DNA from: Chara braunii
Lineage: Eukaryota > Streptophyta > Charophyceae > Charales > Characeae
NCBI GenBank assembly: GCA_003427395.1
Contig: BFEA01000044.1
Coordinates: forward strand, 1,961,624-1,981,682
DNA length: 20,059 bases
Reading direction: 5' to 3'
Under the pieces are notes generated by a model that did not search any database, had not been told where the DNA came from, and saw only the letters and a program-made list of their open reading frames with translations. A program made the translations under genes and the position numbers. Positions 9,299 through 18,007 of this stretch are shown in pieces (position 1 is the first letter of the stretch; every line of letters begins with the position of its first letter).

Positions 9299-9519
9299 CC
9301 CTTACGCGGCTGGAGAGTTTGGATCTCTCCCACTGCCCTCGTGTTGGCGATGATGCCATTCCACATCTTCTGGCATTGCAGAATTTGGATTCTTTAAGCC
9401 TTGCGGAGACTTCTGTCAGTGGCAGTGGTGCAATGCAGCTGGCTGGTCTTCGAAACCTTGTGCGACTGGACCTTGGTGGTATTCATAGTGTCTCGGACTC
9501 CACAATTTTTTCTCTTCAG
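9299..9519 (+). CDS. Internal exon of a plant-type leucine-rich-repeat protein
   Basis: The exon is bounded by CTGATCAG on the left and CTTCAG/GTAAAC on the right. It holds two bases of a split codon plus 73 open codons. The translation shows leucine-rich repeats of the cysteine-containing or RNI-like type: LESLDLSHCPRVGDDAI, LLALQNLDSLSLAETSVSG and LRNLVRLDLGG, the last followed by a VSDSTIFSLQ segment. Repeats of about 24-26 residues with L-x-x-L-x-L spacing occur in plant F-box/LRR and related scaffold proteins that bind partners through the curved LRR face. The neighbouring exons were not found: the sequence after 9600 is repeat-like, and nothing upstream is convincing. It may belong to a real host gene interrupted by transposons or to a captured gene fragment. 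Confidence 0.65.
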
Positions 9520-10223
9520 GTAAACAAATCTCCATCCCCATCTTTTTATAACTTCTTGTTGAGATGCACAGAAGCTTCCTGAAAACCTTTGCCTTGGGGA
9601 TTTGATCTAGCTGGTTGTTGTCAAGGTGCTGGGATCTCACACAGATCCGTCTTTTGGTGACTTTCTTTGAGCCATCCCAATATTTGCCCAGCCCATGTAC
9701 ATGGGCAGTGTGCAGGAAAGTAGGAAGAGTGAGGTAGTGCATGGCCCTTAACTGTGGATAGTGTATCGTGTGAGGAACTAGCCCGCACATAGGCCGCTTG
9801 GTTGCGACCTGCCACTTCCCAAGGGCCCCCAGCAAGTATTGTGCCCGCCATAAGTGAAGGCGGGCCTGAATTCGACATGGGGTCCCCATTCTTTTTGCCA
9901 TTTCTGCCTCGTTGGGCCCCTGATAGTTACCACACACCAGTTGGTTACACAAGCCCTGCTCGTGAGAATCAGCATCTTCTAGGAATCTTCTAGGTACCCC
10001 TGTGCCTGGACGTGGAGAATGGCCTCTCGGCCTATCAGGAAGCAAGGAACACGTCACAAGCCGATGGGGTGGTTGGACGCACCTTGAAACTGCATCCCAG
10101 GCAACTGTCTGAATGGGCCTGGAAGCAGACACTTTGGTCCAATGTTAAGCTACTGGGTCCCTGCACGCCAGGCCCAGCCCAGACAGAGTCGACGCTAACT
10201 TACCATACACAAAAGTGATTGCC
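9520..10223. other. No gene recognised
   Basis: This follows the 5' splice site of the LRR exon. A long minus-strand open frame across 9416-10132 overlaps the LRR exon in antisense and has no recognisable domain, so I do not call it. A short duplication (ATCTTCTAGG twice) sits near 9972-9991. Confidence 0.4.
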
Positions 10224-10602
10224 CAGGCTGGGGATTCATTCTGGCCTGAGGAGGTAAGGCGGCCATACTGCTGATTTGTCTCCTGAAGCATGCTGTGCAT
10301 GCACTGGCCAGCGGGCCCACTTCCATGTAGGAAAGTGAGTGCAGCACCCAGGCAGGGGATTCATTCTGGCCTGAGCAGAAATGTCGGCCGTACTGCTGCT
10401 TGGTCTCGCAAAGCATGCTGCGCGGCGGGCGCATGAGGTGAGAAGGGCGCTGCAGTGGCAGTGGGCGGACGGCGGCCATAGCAGGGCTGTGCGTGCAGAG
10501 ACCGGTGTGGGTGATGGTGGTCTTCGGGTTTACGGGATGCACACTGTGGGGAGACGAGGGTTGATGAGAGGAGGGGAGGCACCTAACTGGTGTATGCTGG
10601 CT
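10224..10602. repeat. Repeat B: partial copy and full copy in tandem
   Basis: A partial unit (10224-10316) and a fuller one (10349-10602) both begin CAGGC(T/A)GGGGATTCATT and continue through CTGGCCTGAG and the AAGCATGCTG block. The fuller copy extends through the GCGCTGCAGTGGCAG block and ends at CACCTAACTGG. A third copy lies at 19523-19788, beyond the 3' LTR of the main element. The repeat is non-coding as far as I can see and contains a GCCATAGC motif. Confidence 0.85.
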
Positions 10603-10672
10603 GAAACGGTTTTCACTTTGTGGTAGCAGTCGCAGTTCCCAGAGCTCGATCCCCAGACCTCGCCGTTACCCA

Positions 10673-11377
10673 TGTCCAGTAACAGTCGACCTGTGTGTGC
10701 TTGAACCCGCAACCTGTGTCTTGAAAGTCGCTGTTTGTTGCTGTAGGTAGCATGGTCATCGGGTCTTGAACCGTAGGTCTGTAGGATATAGCTCTTAGCA
10801 AGGGTAGGAGTCGTAGCTGCTACAATGTTGAAAGGTCAAGTTGTAGCTGCTACAGTACTGAAGGGTCAAGTCTACAATCTTTCGGAAGGCCTGGAACTGA
10901 CCCCTCGTAGGCCAGTGGGCAAGTGCGGCGGACTAACTCCGCCCAGTCAGCGGTACCCAGTCCCAGTCGCACTTTGTCAAGTCAGCAAGTACCATGTGGG
11001 ACTGTGTGCACCCCGGGTCCGGAGTCCCAAGCGCAGACCATTGACTATCGGAAGTATAAATCAAGAGGCAGCGTCATGCCATTCACTCATTCTGCCTGTG
11101 AGCCATGCGGAAGCGCTGCCTGAGCGTTTTGTGCAAGGAGGTCTGCAGGTGCCCGTGGAGTAGAGGGCTAAGAGGGAGGAAGATTGGCCATAGCCGAAGG
11201 TGTTTGTAGTAGGAGGAAGATAACGGCCATAGCCGCCATGTCAGCATGCCAGTAGGATGCTAGTGTGAGAGAGAGAGTTGAGCGTGTATGTGTGTGTCGG
11301 GATAGGGAGATCCAGTGTGTTTGTACGAACAAGTGGTTGAGAGTGCACGGGTCGGCCATAGCCGGCCAAGACAAGTT
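10673..11377 (+). repeat. 5' LTR of the main element
   Basis: It aligns with 18708-19401 from TGTCCAGTAACA to GGCCAAGACAAGTT, with scattered substitutions and a few indels, enough to indicate an old insertion. It contains the TATA block at 11051-11069, a GAGAGAG/TGTGTG tract and three GCCATAGC motifs. The DNA just left of it (10620-10672, a block around CTCGATCCC) also resembles the DNA beside the inverted LTR at the window start, so the true left boundary could lie further out. Confidence 0.8.
11055..11060 (+). promoter_or_regulatory. LTR TATA box
   Basis: TATAAA lies within GAAGTATAAATCAAGAGGC, a block conserved in the inverted LTR at the window start. Transcription of the element would be expected to start some 25-35 bases downstream. 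The matching segment is missing from the 3' LTR. Confidence 0.6.
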
Positions 11378-11776
11378 CGCTCACTTATCGATATTGCGTG
11401 CTCTGCTGCATCGCGCGCTCCGTTGTTCTAGCTGCGCGGGCATTGATCCCGCTGCGCGCCATCGTAATAGTGGAGGGCTAAGAGGGAGGAAGATTGGCCA
11501 TGGCCGAAGGTGTTAGTAGTAGGAGATAGATAACGGCCAGAGCCGCCACGTCAGCATGCCAGTAGGGTGTTAGTGTGAGAGAGAGTTGAGTGTGTATGTG
11601 TGTGTCGGGACAAGGAGATCCAGTGTGTTTTTACGAACAAGTGGTTGAGAGTGCACGGGTCGGCCATAGCCGGCCAAGACAAGTTCGCTCGCTTATCGAT
11701 ATTGCGTGCTGTGCTGCATCGCGCGCTCTGTTGTTCTAGCTGCACGGGCATTGATCCCGCTGCGCGCCATCGTAAT
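11163..11776 (+). repeat. 310-bp tandem duplication across LTR end and leader
   Basis: GAGGGCTAAGAGGGAGGAAG starts at 11163 and again at 11473; both units end at CGCCATCGTAAT (11468 and 11776). The units are nearly identical. The first begins inside the LTR and runs beyond the last base shared with the 3' LTR (11377), so the duplication spans the LTR and leader border. The 3' LTR has one unit only. Confidence 0.87.
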
Positions 11777-12114
11777 CGCGCGGCCCGATAGGTAGATCGC
11801 GTGCCAAAATCTGCACGCTAGACTTCCGCCGATTGTCGCTGTTGCCGCACGCTGCCTGCCGAGCGCACCCTCCGTTTTCCCATGCACCCACTTTGTTTGC
11901 GCGTGCCCTTCTAATCGCGCGTGCTTCATTGGCCGCTGCGTGCTGTTGTGTTTGCACGAGCCCGTTGCTACTTGGCCCTGCCAAAGAGCCGTTGAAGGTA
12001 GCCGCGTCTGAGGAAGGAAGACCCCGACGGCTGGAGAAGACCTCGCTGAAGGAGACCGCCACTGTACCTGCAAACAACGACAATAAGGAAGAAAGAAGAG
12101 AAGGACGNCAACAN

Positions 12115-12189
<75 letters not shown>

Positions 12190-12913
12190 CAAGCGCTTCA
12201 AGATTGGTTGTTGTAGCTGAAGGTGAACCGTGGTAGCCATAGCTGCCGAGCTCGGACATGGGGTTGAATAAGACGAAGGGGACCGGGAGTGACAAAGACA
12301 AAGTTGAAGAAAGTGAAGAAGGAAGAGAAATCGGGAGGAAGGAGAGAAGTAAGGGAGAAAAAGCGGAAAGCGGGGAGCGAAGAAGAGAGAAGGGGGAGAA
12401 TGAGAAAGGTGAAGGTTATCGACAGTCATAGCCGGGTGCTTGGAGGGTTGATCGGTGGGGTTGACCAAGGCGTTAACCAAGTTTGATCGGTCATTGACCA
12501 GTGTTGATCGGAGCTGTGGACTACGAATTTGACCAAGCTGGAGATGGTACAATCTTGCCAAGCCTTCAGCCTACCCCCAACCCTATGTGTGTGTACTTGC
12601 AGAGTCTGTTTGTTTCTTCTTTCTGCATCGTGTCACTTTTGTCCAGGTGATAGGACTCTGTGTATGAGGTCATAGAGCTGCGTTGACCAAACCCACACAA
12701 GCTAAGTAGGGTAGCTGTCCATGTCTGACGATTGGCATGTCCCGAAGGCCTAACCCTCCCAAGGACCGATACATACCGGCGGCCTGCTCAGTGTGGCATG
12801 GTTGGCCCAAAATCCGAGTTGTGGGCTGCACAACCGGCTGTGTAAGTAAGTCTTGAGAGGACTTCGCTGATCACGTCGTCATGTCTGCGACGTTAAAGAA
12901 TTACTGAGGAGTT
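11777..12913 (+). other. Retrotransposon leader, non-coding
   Basis: This lies between the duplicated LTR end and the gag start. It contains a (GA)n tract, a purine-rich segment (12290-12410) and a cluster of TTGACC and TTGATCGG strings (12448-12536). Open frames over the (GA)n tract are low-complexity artefacts. No primer-binding site complementary to a tRNA end was recognised. Confidence 0.5.
12115..12189. repeat. (GA)n microsatellite
   Basis: About 75 bases of uninterrupted AG dinucleotides are preceded by two ambiguous bases at 12108 and 12114. The length and the Ns suggest an assembly or base-calling problem, so the true repeat number is uncertain. Confidence 0.95.
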
Positions 12914-13648
12914 ATGGGGGATCTCTCCTTAAGTGCCTCCTGGTCAGCAGTGAAGTCTTTTGTAGACATCCTGGGGGACCCTTCGGCATCTCCTGTTTTC
13001 TTTAGGTTTTTGGCACACGTTTTTGTGTGGAGTCCTAATGAGGGGTGGTACAACGACCACTCCTTGTACAAAGGAGTAGGAGGAAGAGGCCGCAAAGATT
13101 CAGGCAGAGAAGAAAGCCAAAAGGCCAAGAAGGAAAAAGAGTTGGAAGATGAGTTAAAAAGGCTACAGAAAGAAGCAGCAGCAGTTGCGGCAGCCGTTGA
13201 AGAAGAAGAAAAAGAAGAGGAAGAAGAAGAGACTCCATTAGAGAGAAATGTGAGGAGAGAAGGAACAGGGGAGTCAAGTGGCACGAAGGAAGCAAACAAA
13301 AGGTTGGAGAAGATGGTGACCGAGTGGGTAGCCAATCTGTCGTTGGGGGAAGAAGAGGAAGCTATGCCGTCTGTTCCCCAGGTGGACAGGGAGGCGGTAA
13401 TAAGGGAATTGCAGGAAGAGGAAAATCCCTTGCGTCGTCAAACCATGGACGAGGAGAATATATTTGAGTGGAAGGAGGAGGCGAATGGAGGCGGCAAACG
13501 AAATGGAGGAGTTGAGGGTGGCTGCAGAAAGGAGGGGACAAATGGGAGAACAAGCAGACCTCCAAGCAAAAGTGGAACTCATGTCCCAAAATATAGAGGT
13601 CATGTTGAGGGCTCAACAAGAGCAATTCTGACATTTGAGGGGCCATGA
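12914..13648 (+). pseudogene. Gag N-terminal region (charged, coiled-coil-like)
   Basis: The ORF starts ATGGGGGATCTC and encodes a moderately hydrophobic N-terminus (to about residue 55), then a long Lys/Glu-rich segment likely to form a coiled coil (KAKKEKELEDELKRLQKEAA and an acidic run at residues 98-107). After about residue 190 the frame no longer looks natural: the next frame reads RVAAERRGQMGEQ, VELMSQ and MLRAQQEQF, a better heptad-like continuation. That indicates a frameshift near 13480. In Ty3/gypsy elements Gag builds the particle that packages the RNA. Assignment rests on position and composition rather than a clear domain. Confidence 0.6.
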
Positions 13649-13672
13649 TATTGCCCTGCAATCCATACGCTT

Positions 13673-14001
13673 ATGGTTCAAAGACTTTGCACGTGGTATG
13701 ATGATGTGCTTGTGCACAGAAGTGCAGGCGCGATACATAAATTTTGTATCGGTGCCATAGAAGCCGCCAAGATAGCAGCCCCAAAGGAGGAGGAAGCAGG
13801 CCCACGCAAGGAATGCGTAAAGGTGAAATTCCCCGATCCCTACAGTGGGAAAAAGGGAGAGAACTTCAATAACACGGAGGCAAACATTAACTCCTATGTG
13901 CACCTCCAGGATATCATCCTCGAGGAACAAGTCCTCGTCACCTTCCACACCCTTAGGGAGGAAGCATCCAACTTCGCCAGATTGTGCCAGAAGGTGTGAT
14001 A
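13673..14001 (+). pseudogene. Gag capsid-like segment
   Basis: The frame contains KVKFPDPYSGKKGENFNN, then NSYVHLQDIILEE and TFHTLREEASNFAR, the start of a retrotransposon Gag capsid domain of the kind that precedes an F-L-x-G-x-A helix. It ends in a stop at the edge of an internal duplication. The capsid domain packs into the particle shell. The downstream half of the domain is encoded in the two duplicated blocks, in shifted frames. Confidence 0.7.
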
Positions 14002-14495
14002 ATGATATGGTAGCATACTTTCCTATCACACCTCTAAGCGAGTTTCTCAAAGCCCTTTGAGATTAGTTTGCGGATGTTACTAGGGGCCTCAAGGCCTTTG
14101 ACAAGCTGCAAACCATCCACTATCGACCATGGAAGAGTGCAAGAGCACTCAAGGGTGCCATGGATGAACTAGTCGCCATCCTTGACCATGGGGTTACTGA
14201 GCCCCAATTCGTTTAGTTATTCTTTCGTGCCATCGCTTGCCCGTGCCGCCAGGTGTGATAATGATATGGCAGCATACGTTGTTATCACACTTGTAAGCGA
14301 GTTTCTCAAAGCCCTTCGAGATTGGTTTGCGGATGATACTAGGGGCCTCAAGGCCTCTGACAAGTTGCAAACCATGGAAGAGTGCAAGAGCACGCAAGGG
14401 TGCCCTGGACGAACTAGTCGCCATCCTTGACCATGGGGTTACTGAGCCCCAATTGGTTCAGTTATTTTTTCGTGCCATGCCCGAAAGTCTGCACG
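13985..14495 (+). repeat. Tandem duplication inside gag (about 259 bp)
   Basis: AGGTGTGATAATGATATGG occurs at 13992 and at 14251; the blocks that follow both encode SEFLKAL, ADxTRGLKA, DKLQT and DELVAILDHGVTEPQ in broken frames. The second copy lacks 14 bases present in the first; the missing piece lies between two ACCAT strings. Copy 1 ends after CTTTCGTGCCATCGC, copy 2 continues into CCCGAAAGTCTG and FYEKSWQPNIE. The duplication and the deletion both break the Gag frame. Confidence 0.9.
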
Positions 14496-14534
14496 GGCAC
14501 TTCTATGAAAAGAGCTGGCAGCCTAACATTGAGT

Positions 14535-15139
14535 AGGGATGTAGTGGCTTTTTAGGATCAGTCCATGCTATCGTCCACTTTTTGGAATAAGGACCTTGAC
14601 AAAGGACAAAAGTGGAAGGGGCGCACCATCGCAGGCCAAGTCAGGGTCAAGGATCACTTTATCCTCACTTTAGATGAAGGTGGTATGGAGGAGGTCCCAT
14701 ATAGCCAGATTGAGTGGGGCCTCGAAGAGGAGGACAGTAATGTGAGCTAGGGGAGTACTTATGCTGTTGTCGCGGCTGGAGGGTTCCAAGGTAGAGGAAG
14801 GGGCCAAGGCCAAAGGAGTCGGGCCTCTGGTGGTCGAGGACAGGGCGACCAGGGGGCTGGTGATAGAGGCAACCGTCAAGTGGGAGGAAAGGGTCAAGGA
14901 CCCCCACAAAACTGTCTGCGTTTTGATCGATCACCTCCCAAAAGGGGTGAATGGCACCTTGGTCTGCCCAGGGCAGACCTTGGGAATTGTTGGGCATGGA
15001 ACAGACTGTTTGGCAGAGGAGGATAGATGAGGGTCAGTGCATTTATTGCGGTGACCTTGGACACATCATCAAATACTGCGCCAATTATAGGGATGCCCGA
15101 CGATCTGTTGTCGAGGCAGCAAAAGGCAACCAGTGGTAG
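14535..15139 (+). pseudogene. Gag C-terminus with CCHC zinc knuckle
   Basis: The first part reads STFWNKDLDKGQKWKGRT and a long acidic end (14565-14750). A Gly/Arg-rich stretch follows in a different frame (14760-14960; GRGRGQGQRSRASGGRGQG), typical of RNA-binding nucleocapsid. The frame then changes again into the zinc knuckle C-x2-C-x4-H-x4-C at 15038-15079 (CIYCGDLGHIIKYC), which in Gag grips the packaged RNA. The knuckle residues are intact. At least two frameshifts and stops separate the pieces. Confidence 0.8.
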
Positions 15140-15164
15140 GGGTCACAACTGCCCTTACTAGGCC

Positions 15165-15848
15165 ATGTGGAGAAGAGTGTGCGCATCACAAAGAAACTCC
15201 CAACCCACATGTGCCTATGGCAAAGGTTGCTGGCCAGGCCTAGTTAGTTGTCCAGAGACTGCTTGCATTAGAGTCTCTCTAGGCGCTTCCCTCACAGGAT
15301 TGGCAGAAGAGTTAAAGAAGAAGATGCCAGCCTGGGCCAAGCTGAAAAGAGGTGGAAAAGGACAACGACTGTTAGTAGATGTAGAAGTCTTTAGAGGTAG
15401 GGTAGGGGCCTTAATAAATAGTGGGGCCACCCGTAACTATATCAGTCGTAAAGCGCTGCAGAAGCTGACGCTGAATTTAAGAGTCCAAAAGCTAGAAGAA
15501 CCCATAGCCAGTATCCACGCCGACTATTAAACTATGCGATATGAGGTTCATGTCAAGGGAGTCAAGGCGTACTTTCGCCTAGAAAAAGATGGGGAGGTAG
15601 TAAAAGTTTTCCATTCCTTGATTCTCCTCGTAGAGGACAATCTCCTGTTTGACATGGTCCTAGGCATGGACTGGGGAGAGGCAGCAAGAGCCGGACTGCA
15701 CTTAAGAGAGCATGAGTGTAGGCTTCAGAGTCCTTCAGGCGACGTCAAGACGACTCACGTGTTTCATGTGTTAGGAGTAGATAACCCTCTGGCAGAGTGT
15801 TGTCTCAGTGCTCCTGCGTTCGCACGATTGGTGAAGGAGCAGTTATAA
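15165..15848 (+). pseudogene. Retropepsin-type aspartic protease region
   Basis: The conserved flap and core are visible: RLLVDVEVF, then VGALINSGATRNYIS, where the family has Asp-Ser/Thr-Gly-Ala, and later LLFDMVLGMDWG. This protease cuts Gag-Pol into its parts and works as a dimer with one Asp from each chain. Here the catalytic Asp codon has become AAT (Asn, 15417-15419). A TAA stop at 15528-15530 interrupts the domain; the frame continues in phase from 15534 to another TAA at 15846-15848. The enzyme would be inactive even if read through. Confidence 0.87.
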
Positions 15849-16905
15849 GAGCAAGTCTTTGTGGCCTATGTTAGGCCAATTACTGGCTCTAAGAAAGAGG
15901 AACCCACCAACCCACTTATTGCCAAGGTGTTGGAGGAGTATGCAAATTTGTTAGTCTCCTTCAAGAGTAGTTCCCCCTCCTATCCAACACCGCATTGAGA
16001 TAGAGATTAGCAGTAACATTGCCAAAGGAGCAGTGTATAGGATGTCTCCTAAGGAGTTAGCGGAGCTGCGCAGACAGTTAGACGAGGTCCTTGAAAAGGG
16101 GTGGATTAGGTCCATTTCGTCTCCATTTGGAGCACCTGTTCTTTGTGTCCTCAAGAAAGAGGGAGGGCTTAGAATGTGCATCGACTATAGGGGTCTCAAC
16201 GCAGTTACAGTGAAGAATGCACAACCAGTGCACCGTATAGGGCTGCAAGTACTTCTCCAAGATAGACTTGAAATCAGGGTACCACGAGTAGAGGTCCACC
16301 TTGATGACCAGTACAAAATGGTGTTCAGGACAAGATATGGGCATTATGAGTTCATAGTGATGCCCTTTGGACTAACTAACGCAACGACCACATTCCAACT
16401 TTGCATGAATGATTTGTTTAGGCCGTGGTTAGACAAGTTTGTAACTATTAACTTGGATGACACCTTGATATTTAGCAAAACCCTCCAGGAGCACGAGTCT
16501 CATTTGAGGCAGATCTTGGAAAAGTTGCGCGAAGCAAATTTCAAGATCAACGCAAAGAAGTGCGAATGGACCAAGATAGGGATCCTGTACTTAAGCCATG
16601 TTTTAGATGGTGATGGCATAAAGCCTGAGGACAGCAAGGTCGCAGTGATCAGATACTGGCCATCCCCTCGTACCCGCACAGAGTTGAGGTCATTCCTAGG
16701 ATTGGCTAACTATTATAGAAAGTTCTTGAGGAACTTCTTTGTCATCGCTGCTCCCCTTCGCAGGCTGTTCAGGAAAGAGGCTATTTGGAAGTGGGACCAA
16801 GATTGTACATTGGCCCTAAAGAAGTTAAAGCGGGCCTTGATAGAGTACCCAGTCTTCAAGGTAGTTGACCTGTCCTTACCCTTCGTTGTTACCACTGATG
16901 CGAAT
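15849..16905 (+). pseudogene. Reverse transcriptase, family A
   Basis: The domain begins near AYVRPITGSKKE, shifts frame near 15965, and is then open from 16033. Fingers and palm are clear: WIRSISSPFGAPVLCVLKK, RMCIDYRGLNAVTVKN, RTRYGHYEFIVMPFGLTNA (motif B region) and LDKFVTINLDDTLIFSKT (motif C). Motif A is present only in another frame (KYFSKIDLKSGYH, about 16245-16285), so two nearby indels flank it and the first catalytic Asp is lost from the open frame. In motif C the Tyr of YxDD is Asn. The thumb and connection follow (RSFLGLANYYRKFLRNF). It copied the element RNA into DNA; this copy cannot. Confidence 0.93.
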
Positions 16906-17316
16906 TAGTATGGTATTGGTGCTGTCTTATAGCAAGATGATGGCAATGGGTATAGACCTGTAGAGGTCATGTCCGCTAGGTTGCCTTTCGAGAAGGTAGC
17001 GACATCCACCTATGAGAGGGAACTCTACGCTCTGAGGCAAACATTAGACCACTGGAGACACTACTTGCTTGGGAGACGCTTCAAAGTGTACTCGGACCAC
17101 GAGACATTGAGGTGGCTGAAGACGTCGGCCAAGATGACACCTAAGCTTACAAGGTGGGCCGCCAAGATAGATCAGTTTGAATTTGAGCTCAAGCCAATCA
17201 AACGGAAGTACAATGTGGTTCCAGACACCCTTAGTAGAAGAGCCGACTATTTTGGAGCTATAGTTCACTATTTGGATATAGGGTCAAACTTACAGCAGAA
17301 AGTCAGAGATGCGTAG
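16880..17316 (+). pseudogene. RNase H domain, family A
   Basis: In phase with the RT, the sequence reads VVTTDAN, stop, YGIGAVL, stop, QDDGNGYRPVEVMSARLPF, then TSTYERELYALRQTLDHW, FKVYSDHETLRWLKT and NVVPDTLSRRADY. The acidic catalytic positions (TDA, YERE, SDH, PDTLS) are all kept. Two TAG stops (16906-16908 and 16930-16932) cut the N-terminal part, and a third TAG ends the segment at 17314-17316. Both early TAG codons stand where many relatives have a glutamine. Confidence 0.92.
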
Positions 17317-17334
17317 GCGCAGGACCCTATTTAT

Positions 17335-18007
17335 AATGAGTCATTAATGACCTCCTTAAGAGAGTCAAGGAGGACCCAGCCAGTGAACCTCACTACCGCA
17401 CCACTAATGGGTTATTGTTTGAGAAGACAAACGTCGTAGATCGGCTATGCATTCCCAACAGTGAAGAGATTCGTAGTCTGATCCTTGGGGAATGTCGTGA
17501 TACAAAAGGGCACTTCGGTTGGCAAAAGACACTCACCAACCTAATCCGTGCCTACACGTGGCCTGACATGAAAGCTGACTGTATAGAGTATGTGCGTAGC
17601 TGCAAAGTGTGCCAGCGCTCTCAGACCTTTGCCTATTCGATCAGGACCTGGAGAATTCCGTGTCCATCGACTTCATGGATGCTGGAGTCAGGAGTAGGCA
17701 TGCCCGGAGCCAAGTCGTGGTTGTAGTTGATAGATTTAGTAAATATGCAGTTTTCGTTTCTTTGCCTTTTGAGGCATGCACTGATTTAGTGATAGAGAAG
17801 TTTTTTGATCATTGGGTCAGTGAACCTGGCTTACCACTGTCAATGGTTAGTGACGGAGATACCAGGTTCACTAGTCAGAACTGCCAGGAGCTCATGAGAG
17901 TATACGGTTCTAAGTTACTGATGTCATTTGGCCGCCATCCAGAGAGTAACGGTCAGACCGAACAGATGAACAAGATCCTGCAACAAGTTCTCAGAATGTA
18001 CATTTGA
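17335..18007 (+). pseudogene. Integrase zinc finger and catalytic core, family A
   Basis: The H2C2 N-terminus reads ECRDTKGHFG, then WPDMKADCIEYVRSCKVCQR; the first zinc-ligand His is replaced by Arg. A frameshift near 17625 moves the coding into SVSIDFMDAG (first Asp), followed by VDRFSKYAVFVSLP, VSDGDTRFTSQ (second Asp) and SNGQTEQMNK (Glu). The spacing of the second Asp and Glu is 35 residues, as in active integrases. The core ends at a TGA (18005-18007) where the sister fragment has Arg (AGA). Integrase joins the DNA copy to the chromosome; this copy is broken at three points. Confidence 0.92.

Noticed and set aside
9416-10132. 238-codon minus-strand open frame
   Set aside because: It is antisense to the LRR exon and then crosses unrelated DNA. 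It has no recognisable domain.
11693-12301. Long open frames on both strands over the GA tract
   Set aside because: They exist only because a dinucleotide repeat lacks stops; they consist of Leu-Ser or Arg-Glu runs and contain ambiguous codons.
12901-13661. Antisense Ser/Leu-rich frames opposite gag
   Set aside because: They mirror the Lys/Glu-rich gag codons and have no independent support.
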